This document shows, piece by piece, positions 22,868 through 32,041 of a stretch of 54,474 nt of DNA. The position numbers and the translations under genes are program-made. Source of the DNA: CAZONC01 sp964581305 (GTDB lineage Archaea; Aenigmatarchaeota; Aenigmatarchaeia; CG10238-14; SCSR01); the NCBI GenBank assembly GCA_964581305.1, contig CAZONC010000001.1, positions 1 to 54,474 of the forward strand, given 5' to 3'. The notes under the pieces were generated by a model, which was not told the origin of the DNA, ran no database searches, and saw nothing but the letters and a program-made list of their open reading frames with translations. The stretch's first letter is position 1. Every line of letters begins with the position of its first letter.

Positions 22868-24087
22868 ATTATTTTTCCATATCCAATAAGTTGCCATTTT
22901 CCATGAATTTGCCGTGATATAACGATCCTATCATTTTCTTCTGCACAAACAGGTATTTTCAATTTCACTTCTATCATTCTATTTTTTATTGACGTTATCA
23001 CACCGATGGAACGTGCTGTACCCACATTAACAAGTATATTCTCACCAACTTTTAACGATGTTGTTTTTTCTTCTGTGTTAACTAACCGCTCTAAGAAGTT
23101 TATTTCAAATGTTAAAAATTCTTTTACGTTAGGCAACTTTCCGGGTAAACCAACTAAATTTCCAACTAATGCATCAGATTTAGTCAAAGATGGATCTAGC
23201 AAAGTGAGTACTCCAAGTAACCCACCTGCCGATGCCTCCTCCACATCTATTCCACCTTTTTTTAGCCCAACAATCCGGGTAAATAATGGTGTGTATTTTT
23301 CTCCAATTTTTACTCCTGGCCGTATTTCTATTTCATCTCCAACACGAAGTTTGCCTTCCACTATAGCACCACCCAGAACACCACCAACCATTTTACTTGG
23401 ACTTATTCCTGGTTTATTTATATCAAAACTACGTGCAACCAACATTTTTGGATTTTTTTCCAAATCTCTTTTTGGAGTTGGTATATATTTTTCTATAGCT
23501 TCAATAACGGCATCTATATTTGCTCTTTGCTGAGCAGAAACTGGGATGATTGGCGCATTTTCAAACGATGTTCCTTGGATAAATTTTTTTATTTCTTCAT
23601 AATTTCTAATTGCCTCTTCCTCCGTTACCAAGTCAATTTTATTTTGTACAATTATTACATTTTTTATTCCCACAATCTCGAGTGCTATTAAATGTTCGCG
23701 TGTTTGCGGTTGCGGACATTTTTCATTCGCAGCTATGACCAGAATTGCTCCATCTATTATTGACGCACCAGTCAAAACTGTTGCCATTAGCGTTTCATGG
23801 CCTGGTGCATCGACAAAACTAACTGTTCGCACAATTTCACAATCAGAAAAACAGTAAGGACATTTTTTATTTGTGTTATATCTTCCACAATTTTTACATT
23901 TATAAATTGTGCAATCAGCATAACCAAGCCTTATTGTAATTCCTCTTTTTAATTCCTCAGAATGTGTAAGAGTAGATTTGCCTGTTATTGCTTCAACTAA
24001 CGTTGTCTTTCCATGTGCAACATGTCCAACTGTTCCTATGTTGCATTCTGGAATTAATTTTTCATGAACTAGTTTTCTCACCCCCAC
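22864..24087 (-). CDS. Translation initiation factor aIF2 gamma subunit
   Basis: GTPase subunit that carries initiator Met-tRNA to the 30S subunit. G1 is GHVAHGKTT, switch 1 SEELKRGITI, G3 DAPGH, G4 NKID and G5 SAQ. A zinc knuckle is inserted after switch 1 (CKNCG with CPYCFSDC). The G1 motif has Ala where most archaeal copies have Asp (GHVDHGKT) and so looks like eukaryotic eIF2-gamma. At 407 residues it is of normal length. The start is GTG at 24087 or, just after a GGGGG run, GTG at 24081; it overlaps the eS6 gene by about 20-26 bp, so the two are co-transcribed. Confidence 0.94.
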   Translation of the reverse strand: MGVRKLVHEKLIPECNIGTVGHVAHGKTTLVEAITGKSTLTHSEELKRGITIRLGYADCTIYKCKNCGRYNTNKKCPYCFSDCEIVRTVSFVDAPGHETLMATVLTGASIIDGAILVIAANEKCPQPQTREHLIALEIVGIKNVIIVQNKIDLVTEEEAIRNYEEIKKFIQGTSFENAPIIPVSAQQRANIDAVIEAIEKYIPTPKRDLEKNPKMLVARSFDINKPGISPSKMVGGVLGGAIVEGKLRVGDEIEIRPGVKIGEKYTPLFTRIVGLKKGGIDVEEASAGGLLGVLTLLDPSLTKSDALVGNLVGLPGKLPNVKEFLTFEINFLERLVNTEEKTTSLKVGENILVNVGTARSIGVITSIKNRMIEVKLKIPVCAEENDRIVISRQIHGKWQLIGYGKII

Positions 24088-24505
24088 TTTTACTTTCTAC
24101 TTTTTCCTTCTCCTCTTTTTTACTCTTCACAGGAATTAATTCTTCAATTGGTTTTTCGCCTTTTACCACAATTTTACAGTTAATTTGCATTATGTCCTCG
24201 CTAATTGTATTACCACGAACTGTTTTTCTTTTTCTCTGTCCTTTTATCTTTGGATGGAAACATGGTTTTCCTGAAAGTAAAACTTTTTTTCGTCCGATTC
24301 CTTCTACAGATGGATGCATAGGAAAGCCGTCTTTATCAGTTCCGCCAGTTATTTTTAAAGTGTATTTTGGCAATCCTATTATTTCCCCATTAAATTCATC
24401 ACCAATTTTTTTCCCTATTATTCCAATGGCTTTGCTTTGCTCAATCTCCAATTGATACGATTTTCTTGTTTCTGGATCTGAAATATTAAATTTAAATACT
24501 GCCAT
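24062..24505 (-). CDS. rps6e: Small-subunit ribosomal protein eS6 (S6e)
   Basis: Ribosomal protein of 147 residues from the ATG at 24505 (MAVFKFNISDPETRKSYQ). A longer frame begins at 24532 but the family starts here. The core LKITGGTDKDGFPMHPSV and GKPCFHPKIKGQRKRKTVRG is diagnostic. The C-terminus is a short Lys/Glu-rich tail. It precedes aIF2-gamma, a conserved archaeal order. A TATA-like TTTTAAAATG lies about 26-35 bp upstream in the region shared with trpS. Confidence 0.95.
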   Translation of the reverse strand: MAVFKFNISDPETRKSYQLEIEQSKAIGIIGKKIGDEFNGEIIGLPKYTLKITGGTDKDGFPMHPSVEGIGRKKVLLSGKPCFHPKIKGQRKRKTVRGNTISEDIMQINCKIVVKGEKPIEELIPVKSKKEEKEKVESKSGGEKTSS

Positions 24506-24552
24506 AATACCACTGTATATATTTGAAAACATTTTAAAAATAAATATAGATT
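24506..24552. promoter_or_regulatory. Divergent promoter region between eS6 and trpS
   Basis: Forty-seven bp separate two divergent start codons. On the plus strand GTATATAT (about 24515-24523) stands 30-37 bp before the trpS ATG; on the minus strand TTTTAAAATG (about 24531-24541) stands 26-35 bp before the eS6 ATG. Each fits the archaeal TATA distance, so the two promoters overlap. Confidence 0.45.
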
Positions 24553-25671
24553 ATGGTAGAAAAATTCATTGTAACACCGTGGGAAGTACGAGGAAGGGTA
24601 AATTATAACAGGCTAATTAAGCAGTTTGGACTTGTACCAATAACTGATGAGTTATTAGAAAAAATAAAAAAATTTACACATGATCTTCATTACTTTTTTA
24701 GGAGAAAAATAGTATTTGCACATCGCGATATAGATTGGATTTTAAGTGAATATGAAAAAAAGAATCAATTTTATCTTTATACGGGTCGCGGTCCATCTGG
24801 CTATACTCATTTGGGCCACCTTATACCATGGATTATAACAAAATGGTTGCAAGATAAATTCAACGCTAAATTGTATTTCCAAATAACGGATGATGAAAAA
24901 TTTCTTTTTAAAGAAAGCATTTCTCTAGAAAAAATTAAGGAGTTTGCATATGATAATATATTAGATATAATAGCTCTTGGTTTTGATCCAAAAAAAACAA
25001 GAATATTTTTGAATACAGAATATGCAAAAACATTATATCCAGAAGCAATAAAAGTTGCACGCCATATAACTATTTCTACTGCTAAAGCTGTATTTGGTTT
25101 TAAAAATGATTCCAACATAGGAAAAATATTTTTCACATCAATGCAAGCAGTGCCTGCATTTCTTGAATCGAAAAAAATGGGGAGAAATGTACCTTGTTTA
25201 ATTCCATTGGCAGCCGACCAAGATCCGCATTTTCGCATAGCAAGAGATGTTCTACCAAAACTTGGGTATTACAAACCAGCAATACTTCATACAAAATTTT
25301 TACCAGGACTTGGTCCTGAAGGCAAAATGAGCACGAGTGAACCAGAAACGTGTATATTTACCATAGAAGATCCCAACTTAGCAGCAAAAAAAGTCATGAA
25401 TGCATTTACTGGAGGTGGTGCTACAGAGAAGGAGCAAAGAGAAAAAGGAGGGAATCCAGATATATGTTCAGTATATCAATACTATTTATTTTTATTCGAA
25501 CAAGATGATGAAAAGTTAAATCAAATAGCACAAGAATGCAAAAATGGAAAAAGAATTTGTGGAGAATGTAAGCAAATACTTGCTGAAAGAGTTAAAAAGT
25601 TTTTAATCGAGCACCAAGAAAAAAGATCTGCTGCAAAGGATGTTTTAGAAGATTTTATGTTAAGAGATTAA
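24553..25671 (+). CDS. trpS: Tryptophanyl-tRNA synthetase
   Basis: Charges tRNA-Trp. Class Ic synthetase of the archaeal/eukaryotic type: HIGH-like SGYTHLGHL, ITDDEKFLF, LAADQDPHFRIARD and the KMSKS-like GKMSTSEP. The N-terminal FIVTPWEVRG is family specific. At 372 residues it has a normal length. It begins an operon with pheS (6-bp gap) and pheT, so three aromatic-residue charging genes are grouped. Confidence 0.95.
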   Translation: MVEKFIVTPWEVRGRVNYNRLIKQFGLVPITDELLEKIKKFTHDLHYFFRRKIVFAHRDIDWILSEYEKKNQFYLYTGRGPSGYTHLGHLIPWIITKWLQDKFNAKLYFQITDDEKFLFKESISLEKIKEFAYDNILDIIALGFDPKKTRIFLNTEYAKTLYPEAIKVARHITISTAKAVFGFKNDSNIGKIFFTSMQAVPAFLESKKMGRNVPCLIPLAADQDPHFRIARDVLPKLGYYKPAILHTKFLPGLGPEGKMSTSEPETCIFTIEDPNLAAKKVMNAFTGGGATEKEQREKGGNPDICSVYQYYLFLFEQDDEKLNQIAQECKNGKRICGECKQILAERVKKFLIEHQEKRSAAKDVLEDFMLRD

Positions 25672-25677
25672 GCCAAA

Positions 25678-26946
25678 TTGATTTTTATGTATCGACTTAC
25701 AGATGAAGGAAAAATGTATTTGGAAAAAGGACTGCCAGAAAAAAATCTAGTAAATGCTTTACTTAGGGGTCCGCTTTCGATTGAAAAAGCGCAAAAGGAA
25801 GTGGAAAATTTAGCGATAGCTATTCAGTGGGCAAAAAAGAAAAATTGGATAAAAATTAAGAATAATAACTTGATTCTAATCGAATATCCAAAAGAAATTC
25901 CTGAAGAGGAAGCACTTAGAAAAATTGATAGAGGGGAGGAAGTTGACGAAAGCATTCTTAAAATTTTAATTCAGAGAAAGCTTGTTCGAAAAATAACTGA
26001 AGTTTATAAAAAAACAGAGGAGGAATTGAAAAAAAGAGGTAATGTTATTGGTAGAATAACTCATGATATACTATTAACTGGGTTGTGGAAAGGTAAAAAA
26101 TTTGATCCCGTGAATATTGAAAATGTGAGTAAAATAGAAAAAAAAGTATATGGAAAATTACAGCCATATAGTCAATTTCTATGGGAAGTGCGACAAAAAC
26201 TTGTTAAATTGGGTTTTAAGGAAATGAACGGACCAATTATTGAGACTGAATTTTGGAACTTTGACGCATTATTTCAGCCACAAAATCATCCTGCACGCGA
26301 TTGGACACAAACTTACCAACTAAAATGGCCGAAATATGGCAATCTTCCGAGCCAAAAAATTGTAAAGAATGTGCAACGCGCGCATGAAAAGGGTATTGCA
26401 GGAAGTTGCGGATGGCAATATAAATGGGATCGAAAAAAGGCTTCACAACTTATGCCAAGAGCACATGCAACATGCCTTTCTGGTCGGACCCTTGCATCCA
26501 AGCCACAAATTCCTGGAAAATATTTTGCTATAGTGCGATGTTTTCGCCCAGATATTATCGATCCCACACATAGTGTGGAGTTCAACCAAGTAGAAGGAAT
26601 TGTTATTGGAAAAAATATGAATTTCAAAAATCTTTTAGGAATATTAAAATTGTTTGCAAAAGAATTTGTGGGAGTGAGAGAGGTAAAGTTTGTGCCTGGA
26701 TTCTTTCCATTCACAGAACCATCATGCGAATTGCATGTAAAACATCCAAAATTTGGTTGGATAGAGGTTGCGGGTGCAGGAATCTTTAGGGAGGAATTAA
26801 CTGTGCCGCTTGGTATAAATGTGCCAGTATTAGCATGGGGAATAGGTATAGACCGTCTTGCTATGCTTAAATTAGGCATTAATGATATAAGAACACTTTT
26901 TACGCGCGATCTGATGTGGTTAAAGGGGGTAGTATGCCAACAATAG
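25678..26946 (+). CDS. pheS: Phenylalanyl-tRNA synthetase alpha subunit
   Basis: Catalytic subunit of the (alpha-beta)2 PheRS. Class II motifs are visible: motif 2 region KYFAIVRCFRPDIIDPTHSVEF, the FPFTEPSCELHV segment, and motif 3 GIGIDRLAMLKLGI. The N-terminal winged-helix part (RLTDEGKMYL, GPLSIEKAQKEVEN) is short, so the protein has 422 residues where 460-500 is common in archaea. An in-frame ATG at 25687 (MYRLTDEG) is an alternative start. The end overlaps pheT by 13 bp. Confidence 0.94.
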   Translation: MIFMYRLTDEGKMYLEKGLPEKNLVNALLRGPLSIEKAQKEVENLAIAIQWAKKKNWIKIKNNNLILIEYPKEIPEEEALRKIDRGEEVDESILKILIQRKLVRKITEVYKKTEEELKKRGNVIGRITHDILLTGLWKGKKFDPVNIENVSKIEKKVYGKLQPYSQFLWEVRQKLVKLGFKEMNGPIIETEFWNFDALFQPQNHPARDWTQTYQLKWPKYGNLPSQKIVKNVQRAHEKGIAGSCGWQYKWDRKKASQLMPRAHATCLSGRTLASKPQIPGKYFAIVRCFRPDIIDPTHSVEFNQVEGIVIGKNMNFKNLLGILKLFAKEFVGVREVKFVPGFFPFTEPSCELHVKHPKFGWIEVAGAGIFREELTVPLGINVPVLAWGIGIDRLAMLKLGINDIRTLFTRDLMWLKGVVCQQ

Positions 26947-28592
26947 AAATCTCGTATAAAGATCTTTGCAATATGGTTGGTAAAGAAATTGAAAATAGAG
27001 AATTAGAGAATTTACTTGGATATGCAAAATGTAGTGTTGAAGAAATAGATGGCGATGTGATAAAAGTTAAGGCAGAAGATACAAATAGACCAGATTTATG
27101 GTCAGTTGAAGGTATAGCGAGAGAAATAAAAGGCAGGTTAATGAAAGATACTGGTTTGCCAAAATATGAGGTTGAACAATCAAATATTACAGTCAATGTA
27201 GATAAAAAAATTCGAAAGATTAGACCATTAATAGCATGTGCAGTGGTTAAAAATTTAACAATTGATCAAAATATTTTATCTCAAATTATTCAGTTACAAG
27301 AAAAAGTTGCAGGAACTTTTGGTAGAAACAGAAAAGAGGTTGCAATTGGTATTTACGATTTGGAGAAAATTCAACCACCGATAAAATATACAACTGTTCC
27401 ACCTAATGGAATAAAATTTGTACCTCTTGATTTTTCAGAAGAGTTGACACCAAAAGAAATTTTAGAAAAACACCCAAAAGGAAAGGAGTTTGGCCATCTA
27501 CTTAAAAATTGCAAAGAATATCCAATTCTTATTGATGCTAAAGGCAATGTTCTTTCTCTACCGCCAATTATAAATTCCAATTATACAGGAAAGGTTACAG
27601 AAATGACAAAAAATGTTTTTATTGAATGCACAGGGTTTAATTTTAAATTCTTGCTTCCTGCTCTTAATGTAATAGTTTGTGCACTTGCTGATAGAGGTGG
27701 AAAAATCGAAAATGTAAAGATAATTTATCCAAACAAAACAATTATCACACCAGATCTGAAACCGAAAAAAATTGTTGTTAATATCGATTATATAAGAAAG
27801 ATTTCTGGTTTGAAATTGAGTGGAAGAGAAATTTGTAGCCTACTTACACAGGCAAGGTATGATGCTTATTTGAAAGGGAAAAAAATTGAATTGTTTTATC
27901 CTGCCTATCGCCAAGATATAATGCATCAAAGAGATGTTGTTGAGGATGTTCTCATATCTTATGGATATAACAAAATTAGACCAATCTATCCTAGAATAAA
28001 AACAAAAGGTGCTGCTGATAAAAAAGAAATCTTTTCAAGAAAGGTTGCACAAATAATGATCAGTCTAGGTTTTCAAGAAATTTTATCTTATATATTAACA
28101 AATAGAGAAAATCTTTTTAGAAAAATGAATTTAAAGGAAGGAAAAGTGATTGAAATAGCAAACCCCATATCCTCAAGCTGGAGTGTTTTTCGTAATTGGT
28201 TACTTCCAAGTTTAATAGACTTTTACTGTCACAATAAACATGTAAAATATCCGCAAAAGATTTTCGAAATTGGTGATGTTGTTCTTTTCGATAAAAACAT
28301 GGAAACAAAGACTAAAAATCCGAGAAAATTGGCAGTTGCTATTTCCGATTCGGAAGTTGGTTATGCAGACATAGCTGCAGTTTTGGATGCACTCCTTTCA
28401 GAACTTAAAATAAAATACAAATTAAAAAGAATGAGACATCCAAGTTTCATTGAAGGACGAACTGCTGGGATTTTTGTGAATAAAAAACTAGTTGGTATAA
28501 TTGGTGAAATTCACCCTCTAGTTCTTGACAATTGGAACTTAGATATGCCTGTAGCGGCGTTCGAAATTGATTTAGACCAATTATTTGCCTAG
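26934..28592 (+). CDS. pheT: Phenylalanyl-tRNA synthetase beta subunit
   Basis: Structural and editing subunit of PheRS, 552 residues, archaeal size. The start at 26934 (MPTIEISYKDLCNMVGKE) is preceded by GGGGG at 4 bp, favouring it over the upstream GTG at 26916. B3/4 editing and B5 domains (LNAEDTNRPDLWSVEGIARE type, PAYRQDIMHQRDVVEDVLISYG) are visible. It overlaps pheS by 13 bp and the convergent minD by 12 bp. Confidence 0.94.
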   Translation: MPTIEISYKDLCNMVGKEIENRELENLLGYAKCSVEEIDGDVIKVKAEDTNRPDLWSVEGIAREIKGRLMKDTGLPKYEVEQSNITVNVDKKIRKIRPLIACAVVKNLTIDQNILSQIIQLQEKVAGTFGRNRKEVAIGIYDLEKIQPPIKYTTVPPNGIKFVPLDFSEELTPKEILEKHPKGKEFGHLLKNCKEYPILIDAKGNVLSLPPIINSNYTGKVTEMTKNVFIECTGFNFKFLLPALNVIVCALADRGGKIENVKIIYPNKTIITPDLKPKKIVVNIDYIRKISGLKLSGREICSLLTQARYDAYLKGKKIELFYPAYRQDIMHQRDVVEDVLISYGYNKIRPIYPRIKTKGAADKKEIFSRKVAQIMISLGFQEILSYILTNRENLFRKMNLKEGKVIEIANPISSSWSVFRNWLLPSLIDFYCHNKHVKYPQKIFEIGDVVLFDKNMETKTKNPRKLAVAISDSEVGYADIAAVLDALLSELKIKYKLKRMRHPSFIEGRTAGIFVNKKLVGIIGEIHPLVLDNWNLDMPVAAFEIDLDQLFA

Positions 28593-29357
28593 AATCCATT
28601 TAACTATCCTTTCTAAAAGACCCTGTGGTTTTTGTATTTCTTCCTTGAATTCTTTTCCAATTAACAAGTGTGCAAGTCTTCTTATTTCTATGGAAGCAGG
28701 CGAAATCGGATTAAACATAACAAGTGGTATTTTTAATGTTACACTTTTAGCCATGTTTTCATCTTCTGGTATTTCAACTAGAACTGGTAGACCTAACATT
28801 TCCTCTATTTCTCTTTTTTTGAGTTCATGCCATTTTCCAGTAACTCGATTTACCACAACCCCCAATATTTTCTTATTCAAATTTTCAGCTATTTTTATAG
28901 TTCGTAAAGCATCGACTACACTAGGCAATTCCGGATTTGTTATTATCAAAATCTCATCTGCTGCATTTATAGCTGAAAGTGCTTCACGCCCGAGACCGGC
29001 GGCAGAATCAATAAGTATAAAATCCGATTTTCCTGTAAGTGCCAAAGCAACCTCTGGTAGCCTTCCCGCATCCACATCTTTTAAATCGTAAATGTTCATG
29101 CTTCCTGGTATAACTTTAAACCCTGCAACATACGGATAAATTGAATTATTAATTGTGCTTTCACCTTTTAATAGGCTGTGCAAACTATTTGGTGTTAAAT
29201 GAATTCCTAAATGTATGCCAAGATTTGGCGTTGTTAAATTAGCATCTATGGCAATTACCGATGCACCAAGCTGCGCTAAAGCACATGAAAGGTTTGATGC
29301 TAAAGTGCTTTTCCCTATACCACCTTTTCCACCAATTATAGCGATTGTTCTAGTCAT
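28581..29357 (-). CDS. minD: MinD-like ParA-family ATPase
   Basis: Deviant Walker ATPase: GGKGGIGKST at residues 9-18, IAIDANLTTPNLGIHLG (Walker A' partner) and LIDSAAGLG. A C-terminal amphipathic helix LLERIVKWILGK resembles the membrane-targeting helix of MinD. Archaeal MinD homologues position structures such as archaella and chemosensory arrays; the partner is not seen here. Same strand as orc1 and lysS, 24 bp after orc1, so the three may form one operon. It overlaps pheT in a tail-to-tail fashion. Confidence 0.9.
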   Translation of the reverse strand: MTRTIAIIGGKGGIGKSTLASNLSCALAQLGASVIAIDANLTTPNLGIHLGIHLTPNSLHSLLKGESTINNSIYPYVAGFKVIPGSMNIYDLKDVDAGRLPEVALALTGKSDFILIDSAAGLGREALSAINAADEILIITNPELPSVVDALRTIKIAENLNKKILGVVVNRVTGKWHELKKREIEEMLGLPVLVEIPEDENMAKSVTLKIPLVMFNPISPASIEIRRLAHLLIGKEFKEEIQKPQGLLERIVKWILGK

Positions 29358-29387
29358 TTTACCTAATTAATATTTACCTAATTAATA
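29358..29387. repeat. Tandem 15-bp repeat between orc1 and minD
   Basis: TTTACCTAATTAATA occurs twice in tandem at 29358-29372 and 29373-29387, abutting the minD start codon and reaching into the orc1 stop region. Its AATTAAT core could be TATA-like for minD, or it may be a site for a DNA-binding protein. It does not resemble the known origin recognition box. Confidence 0.6.
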
Positions 29388-30431
29388 TTTAATTTTACAT
29401 ATCACTGTGTACTTACCTTTCTTTTTTATCTTTACCATTTTAACATCTGATAAATGTAATAAGTGTTCACGAAATGCTCTTTCTGTTAAAGCTTTAGAAA
29501 CTTTTTTACTATACTCTTCATACAATTTTCCGAATGATAATTTTTTTTCTCTATCTAAAATTTCAAGTATAATTTTTTCCGTATCGTTAATTTTTTCTTT
29601 TATGATTTTTGGTTTAATTGCTTTTACTTCATGTAAAACCTTTTTTACATGTTCAACCTCAATTTTTTTTGCTCTTTCTTGTTCAGCCAACCTGCCAGCC
29701 TTAAGAAAACATTCTAGACCAATCCTTACATCACCACCATTTTTGATAGCATGATTGGCTATAAGTATCAATACCCCTGGTGTGATAACACCAGTATGAA
29801 AAGCTTCTTTGACTCTTTCATTCAAAATATCTTTCATTTCCTGCAAGCTATACGGCTTAAATTCTATTTCTTCTATGTTTAAACTACTTTTTATTCTTGG
29901 ATCGACTTTTGAAAAAATGTAAGGGTTATTAGAAATAAAAATTATTCCAAAAGGATTTTTCAGATATTGATTTATGCGTAAAAAGTCATATAGTATTTCT
30001 TGATTTTTAAAAATCAATTGATCAACCTCATCTAAACAAATTATTACCCCTTTGTCAGATTTTTTCACAAGCTCAATCAATTTTCCAAGCATTTCATCTT
30101 TTGCAAGTCCACGCCTTGGAATTGGCCATCCAAGTTCAATGATAATTTTGGATAATACTGCTGAAGGTGTATTCAGATCCCAACAATTTATATAAATGTT
30201 TTTTACATTTCCAAATTTTTCATCCATCTCGCGAAAAATAAATTTCACACATGCAGTTTTTCCCACACCTGGCGGACCATAAATGAATGTGTTCTGTGGT
30301 CTTCGGCCTTCAGCTGCTGGATAACAATTACGAGCGATCTGTTTAATTTGTTCCTCACGATGTGGAAGTAAAGGTGGTAAATACTCTGGATAAAGAATTT
30401 CTTCATTTTTAAAAATTTTTGAGATTTCCAT
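29382..30431 (-). CDS. cdc6: Orc1/Cdc6-family replication initiator
   Basis: AAA+ protein that binds origins and loads MCM. Walker A is GPPGVGKT (54-61 counted from the upstream GTG), Walker B CLDEVDQ, sensor 1 FISNN, and a C-terminal winged-helix region (EHLLHLSDVKMVKIK). The 349 residues from the ATG at 30431 are a little short for Orc1/Cdc6 (about 400). A GTG at 30437 overlapping the lysS stop is an alternative start. Located between lysS and minD. No clear origin repeats were found next to it, but the flanking space is only 24 bp. Confidence 0.9.
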   Translation of the reverse strand: MEISKIFKNEEILYPEYLPPLLPHREEQIKQIARNCYPAAEGRRPQNTFIYGPPGVGKTACVKFIFREMDEKFGNVKNIYINCWDLNTPSAVLSKIIIELGWPIPRRGLAKDEMLGKLIELVKKSDKGVIICLDEVDQLIFKNQEILYDFLRINQYLKNPFGIIFISNNPYIFSKVDPRIKSSLNIEEIEFKPYSLQEMKDILNERVKEAFHTGVITPGVLILIANHAIKNGGDVRIGLECFLKAGRLAEQERAKKIEVEHVKKVLHEVKAIKPKIIKEKINDTEKIILEILDREKKLSFGKLYEEYSKKVSKALTERAFREHLLHLSDVKMVKIKKKGKYTVICKIKY

Positions 30432-30433
30432 AA

Positions 30434-32005
30434 TCACTTAATTGCGTTTTTTAATTTTTTAATAACATCAGATTTTGCAGCAATTAAATATGGCCCAAGT
30501 CGTGGTCCTTTTTCAATCCCAAAAATTATTTTGTACAAAATTTTAAAAAATTCGGCTGGAATTAAACCATACGACTGTGCTATTTTGAATATTTTTGTTT
30601 GTAAAATCTCTCCTTCAGTTTCCTTTTCAATCTCTTTCACGAGATCGGCAATTGCTTTTCTTTCATTTTCAGTTAATTTAATCTCAACGGCTTTCGGTTT
30701 TAGAAAATCTTCATAATATTTTTTCACAAGTGCTAATTTTCTTTCAATTTCGGTTTGTGCTTTTTCTCCAGCTTCTACATATCCCATTTCTTTCAATTTT
30801 TTAATTGCAAATTCTAACTGACCGCTCTCTGGAAGAATTTTCACAATTTCAAGCAAAACATTAAATGGTATTTGTATAGATCTTTTTGGTTTTACAACTG
30901 CTAGTAAATATGCGCGCTTGTAATTTTGATCCTTCCTTTTATTTTTCGTACTTTCTATCCCGAAAAATATTCTTTCTGCCTTATCAAACTCTTTGAAAGT
31001 TTGGGGAACTAGTTTTGACAAAACTATGTTTTTTGCTATAGTAAGTCTTCCTTGAAATAGCCAGTATCTTAATTGTTGTGGTGTCATATATTTCAGCATA
31101 TCTGAAACTGTTATCACATTTCCAAGTGATTTAGACATTTTCTGTCCATTAACTAAAAAATGCTCATAAACAACCGGATATGGCGGTTTCCAACCAAGAA
31201 GCTTAACAATTTTTTTCCCAGTATCCCAACTTCCACCAGCAGCTGCATGCTCCTTTCCAAATGGTTCACATGTTGTTTTAAGAAAAACCCAACGAGCAGG
31301 CCATTCCACGCGCCAAGTAAGTTTTGCATGACCATTTAAAATAGATACCTTACCTACATAACCACAGCCAGAAATTGCATATTTTTTATGCAAAATCTTT
31401 TCACTTTCACTACAAACATATTCTGCCTCTCCGTTTTCATATGATAAAATTTTTGTTGTAGAAATTTTCCCACAATTTTCACAAATAATATTGACTGGGT
31501 ACCATTCTTTGGGTAGTGGCTGAGTTCGATATTTATTTAGAATTTTTGCTATTTCTTGTCTTTTTTCCATTGCAAGCAATATCATTTCATTATACATTCC
31601 TTTTTTATACATTTCATTTCCTAGAAGTATTTTTGGCTTAGTCAAAAGTATCTTTAGCTCTTCAATAAATTTATCCTCAAAATGCGCAGTAAAACTTTTA
31701 TGACAACCCCAGAAATCTGGAATGTTGCAAGCAGGGATGCCTAAATAATTTATCAGTTCCTTTGGCATATCAGCAGGTACAGATCTAAAAGGATCCATAT
31801 TATCTGAAATCCAGATTAAATCGACCTTTGCACCTATATTAACAAGAGCCAGTCTTATTGCATCAGCCCTCACAACATCATTGGCACTTCCTATGTGCGG
31901 TTCGCCGGACATTGATGTACCGGTTGTAATAACTTGCTTCTTAACTTTCCATTTTTTTACCAATTCCTTAGCTATTTTATCTGGCCAGAATTCATATTCT
32001 TGCAT
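30434..32005 (-). CDS. lysS: Lysyl-tRNA synthetase, class I
   Basis: Charges tRNA-Lys using the class I fold found in many archaea. The HIGH-type motif is GEPHIGSAND, KMSKS is NGQKMSKSLGN, and RVEWPARWVFL with CEPFGKEHAAAGGS is diagnostic for class I LysRS. Cys pairs (ICENCG with later CGY) suggest a zinc site. At 523 residues it has a normal length. It heads a minus-strand operon with orc1 and minD, with start and stop codons overlapping or nearly so. A tRNA gene lies just upstream. Confidence 0.95.
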   Translation of the reverse strand: MQEYEFWPDKIAKELVKKWKVKKQVITTGTSMSGEPHIGSANDVVRADAIRLALVNIGAKVDLIWISDNMDPFRSVPADMPKELINYLGIPACNIPDFWGCHKSFTAHFEDKFIEELKILLTKPKILLGNEMYKKGMYNEMILLAMEKRQEIAKILNKYRTQPLPKEWYPVNIICENCGKISTTKILSYENGEAEYVCSESEKILHKKYAISGCGYVGKVSILNGHAKLTWRVEWPARWVFLKTTCEPFGKEHAAAGGSWDTGKKIVKLLGWKPPYPVVYEHFLVNGQKMSKSLGNVITVSDMLKYMTPQQLRYWLFQGRLTIAKNIVLSKLVPQTFKEFDKAERIFFGIESTKNKRKDQNYKRAYLLAVVKPKRSIQIPFNVLLEIVKILPESGQLEFAIKKLKEMGYVEAGEKAQTEIERKLALVKKYYEDFLKPKAVEIKLTENERKAIADLVKEIEKETEGEILQTKIFKIAQSYGLIPAEFFKILYKIIFGIEKGPRLGPYLIAAKSDVIKKLKNAIK

Positions 32006-32041
32006 AACTAATAATTTAATTTCAAATTTAAAGAAGGTGAG

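Noticed and set aside
29340..29400. Replication origin next to orc1
   Set aside because: Only a 24-bp gap and a tandem AT-rich 15-mer are present; no inverted GC-containing origin recognition boxes or long AT-rich unwinding region.
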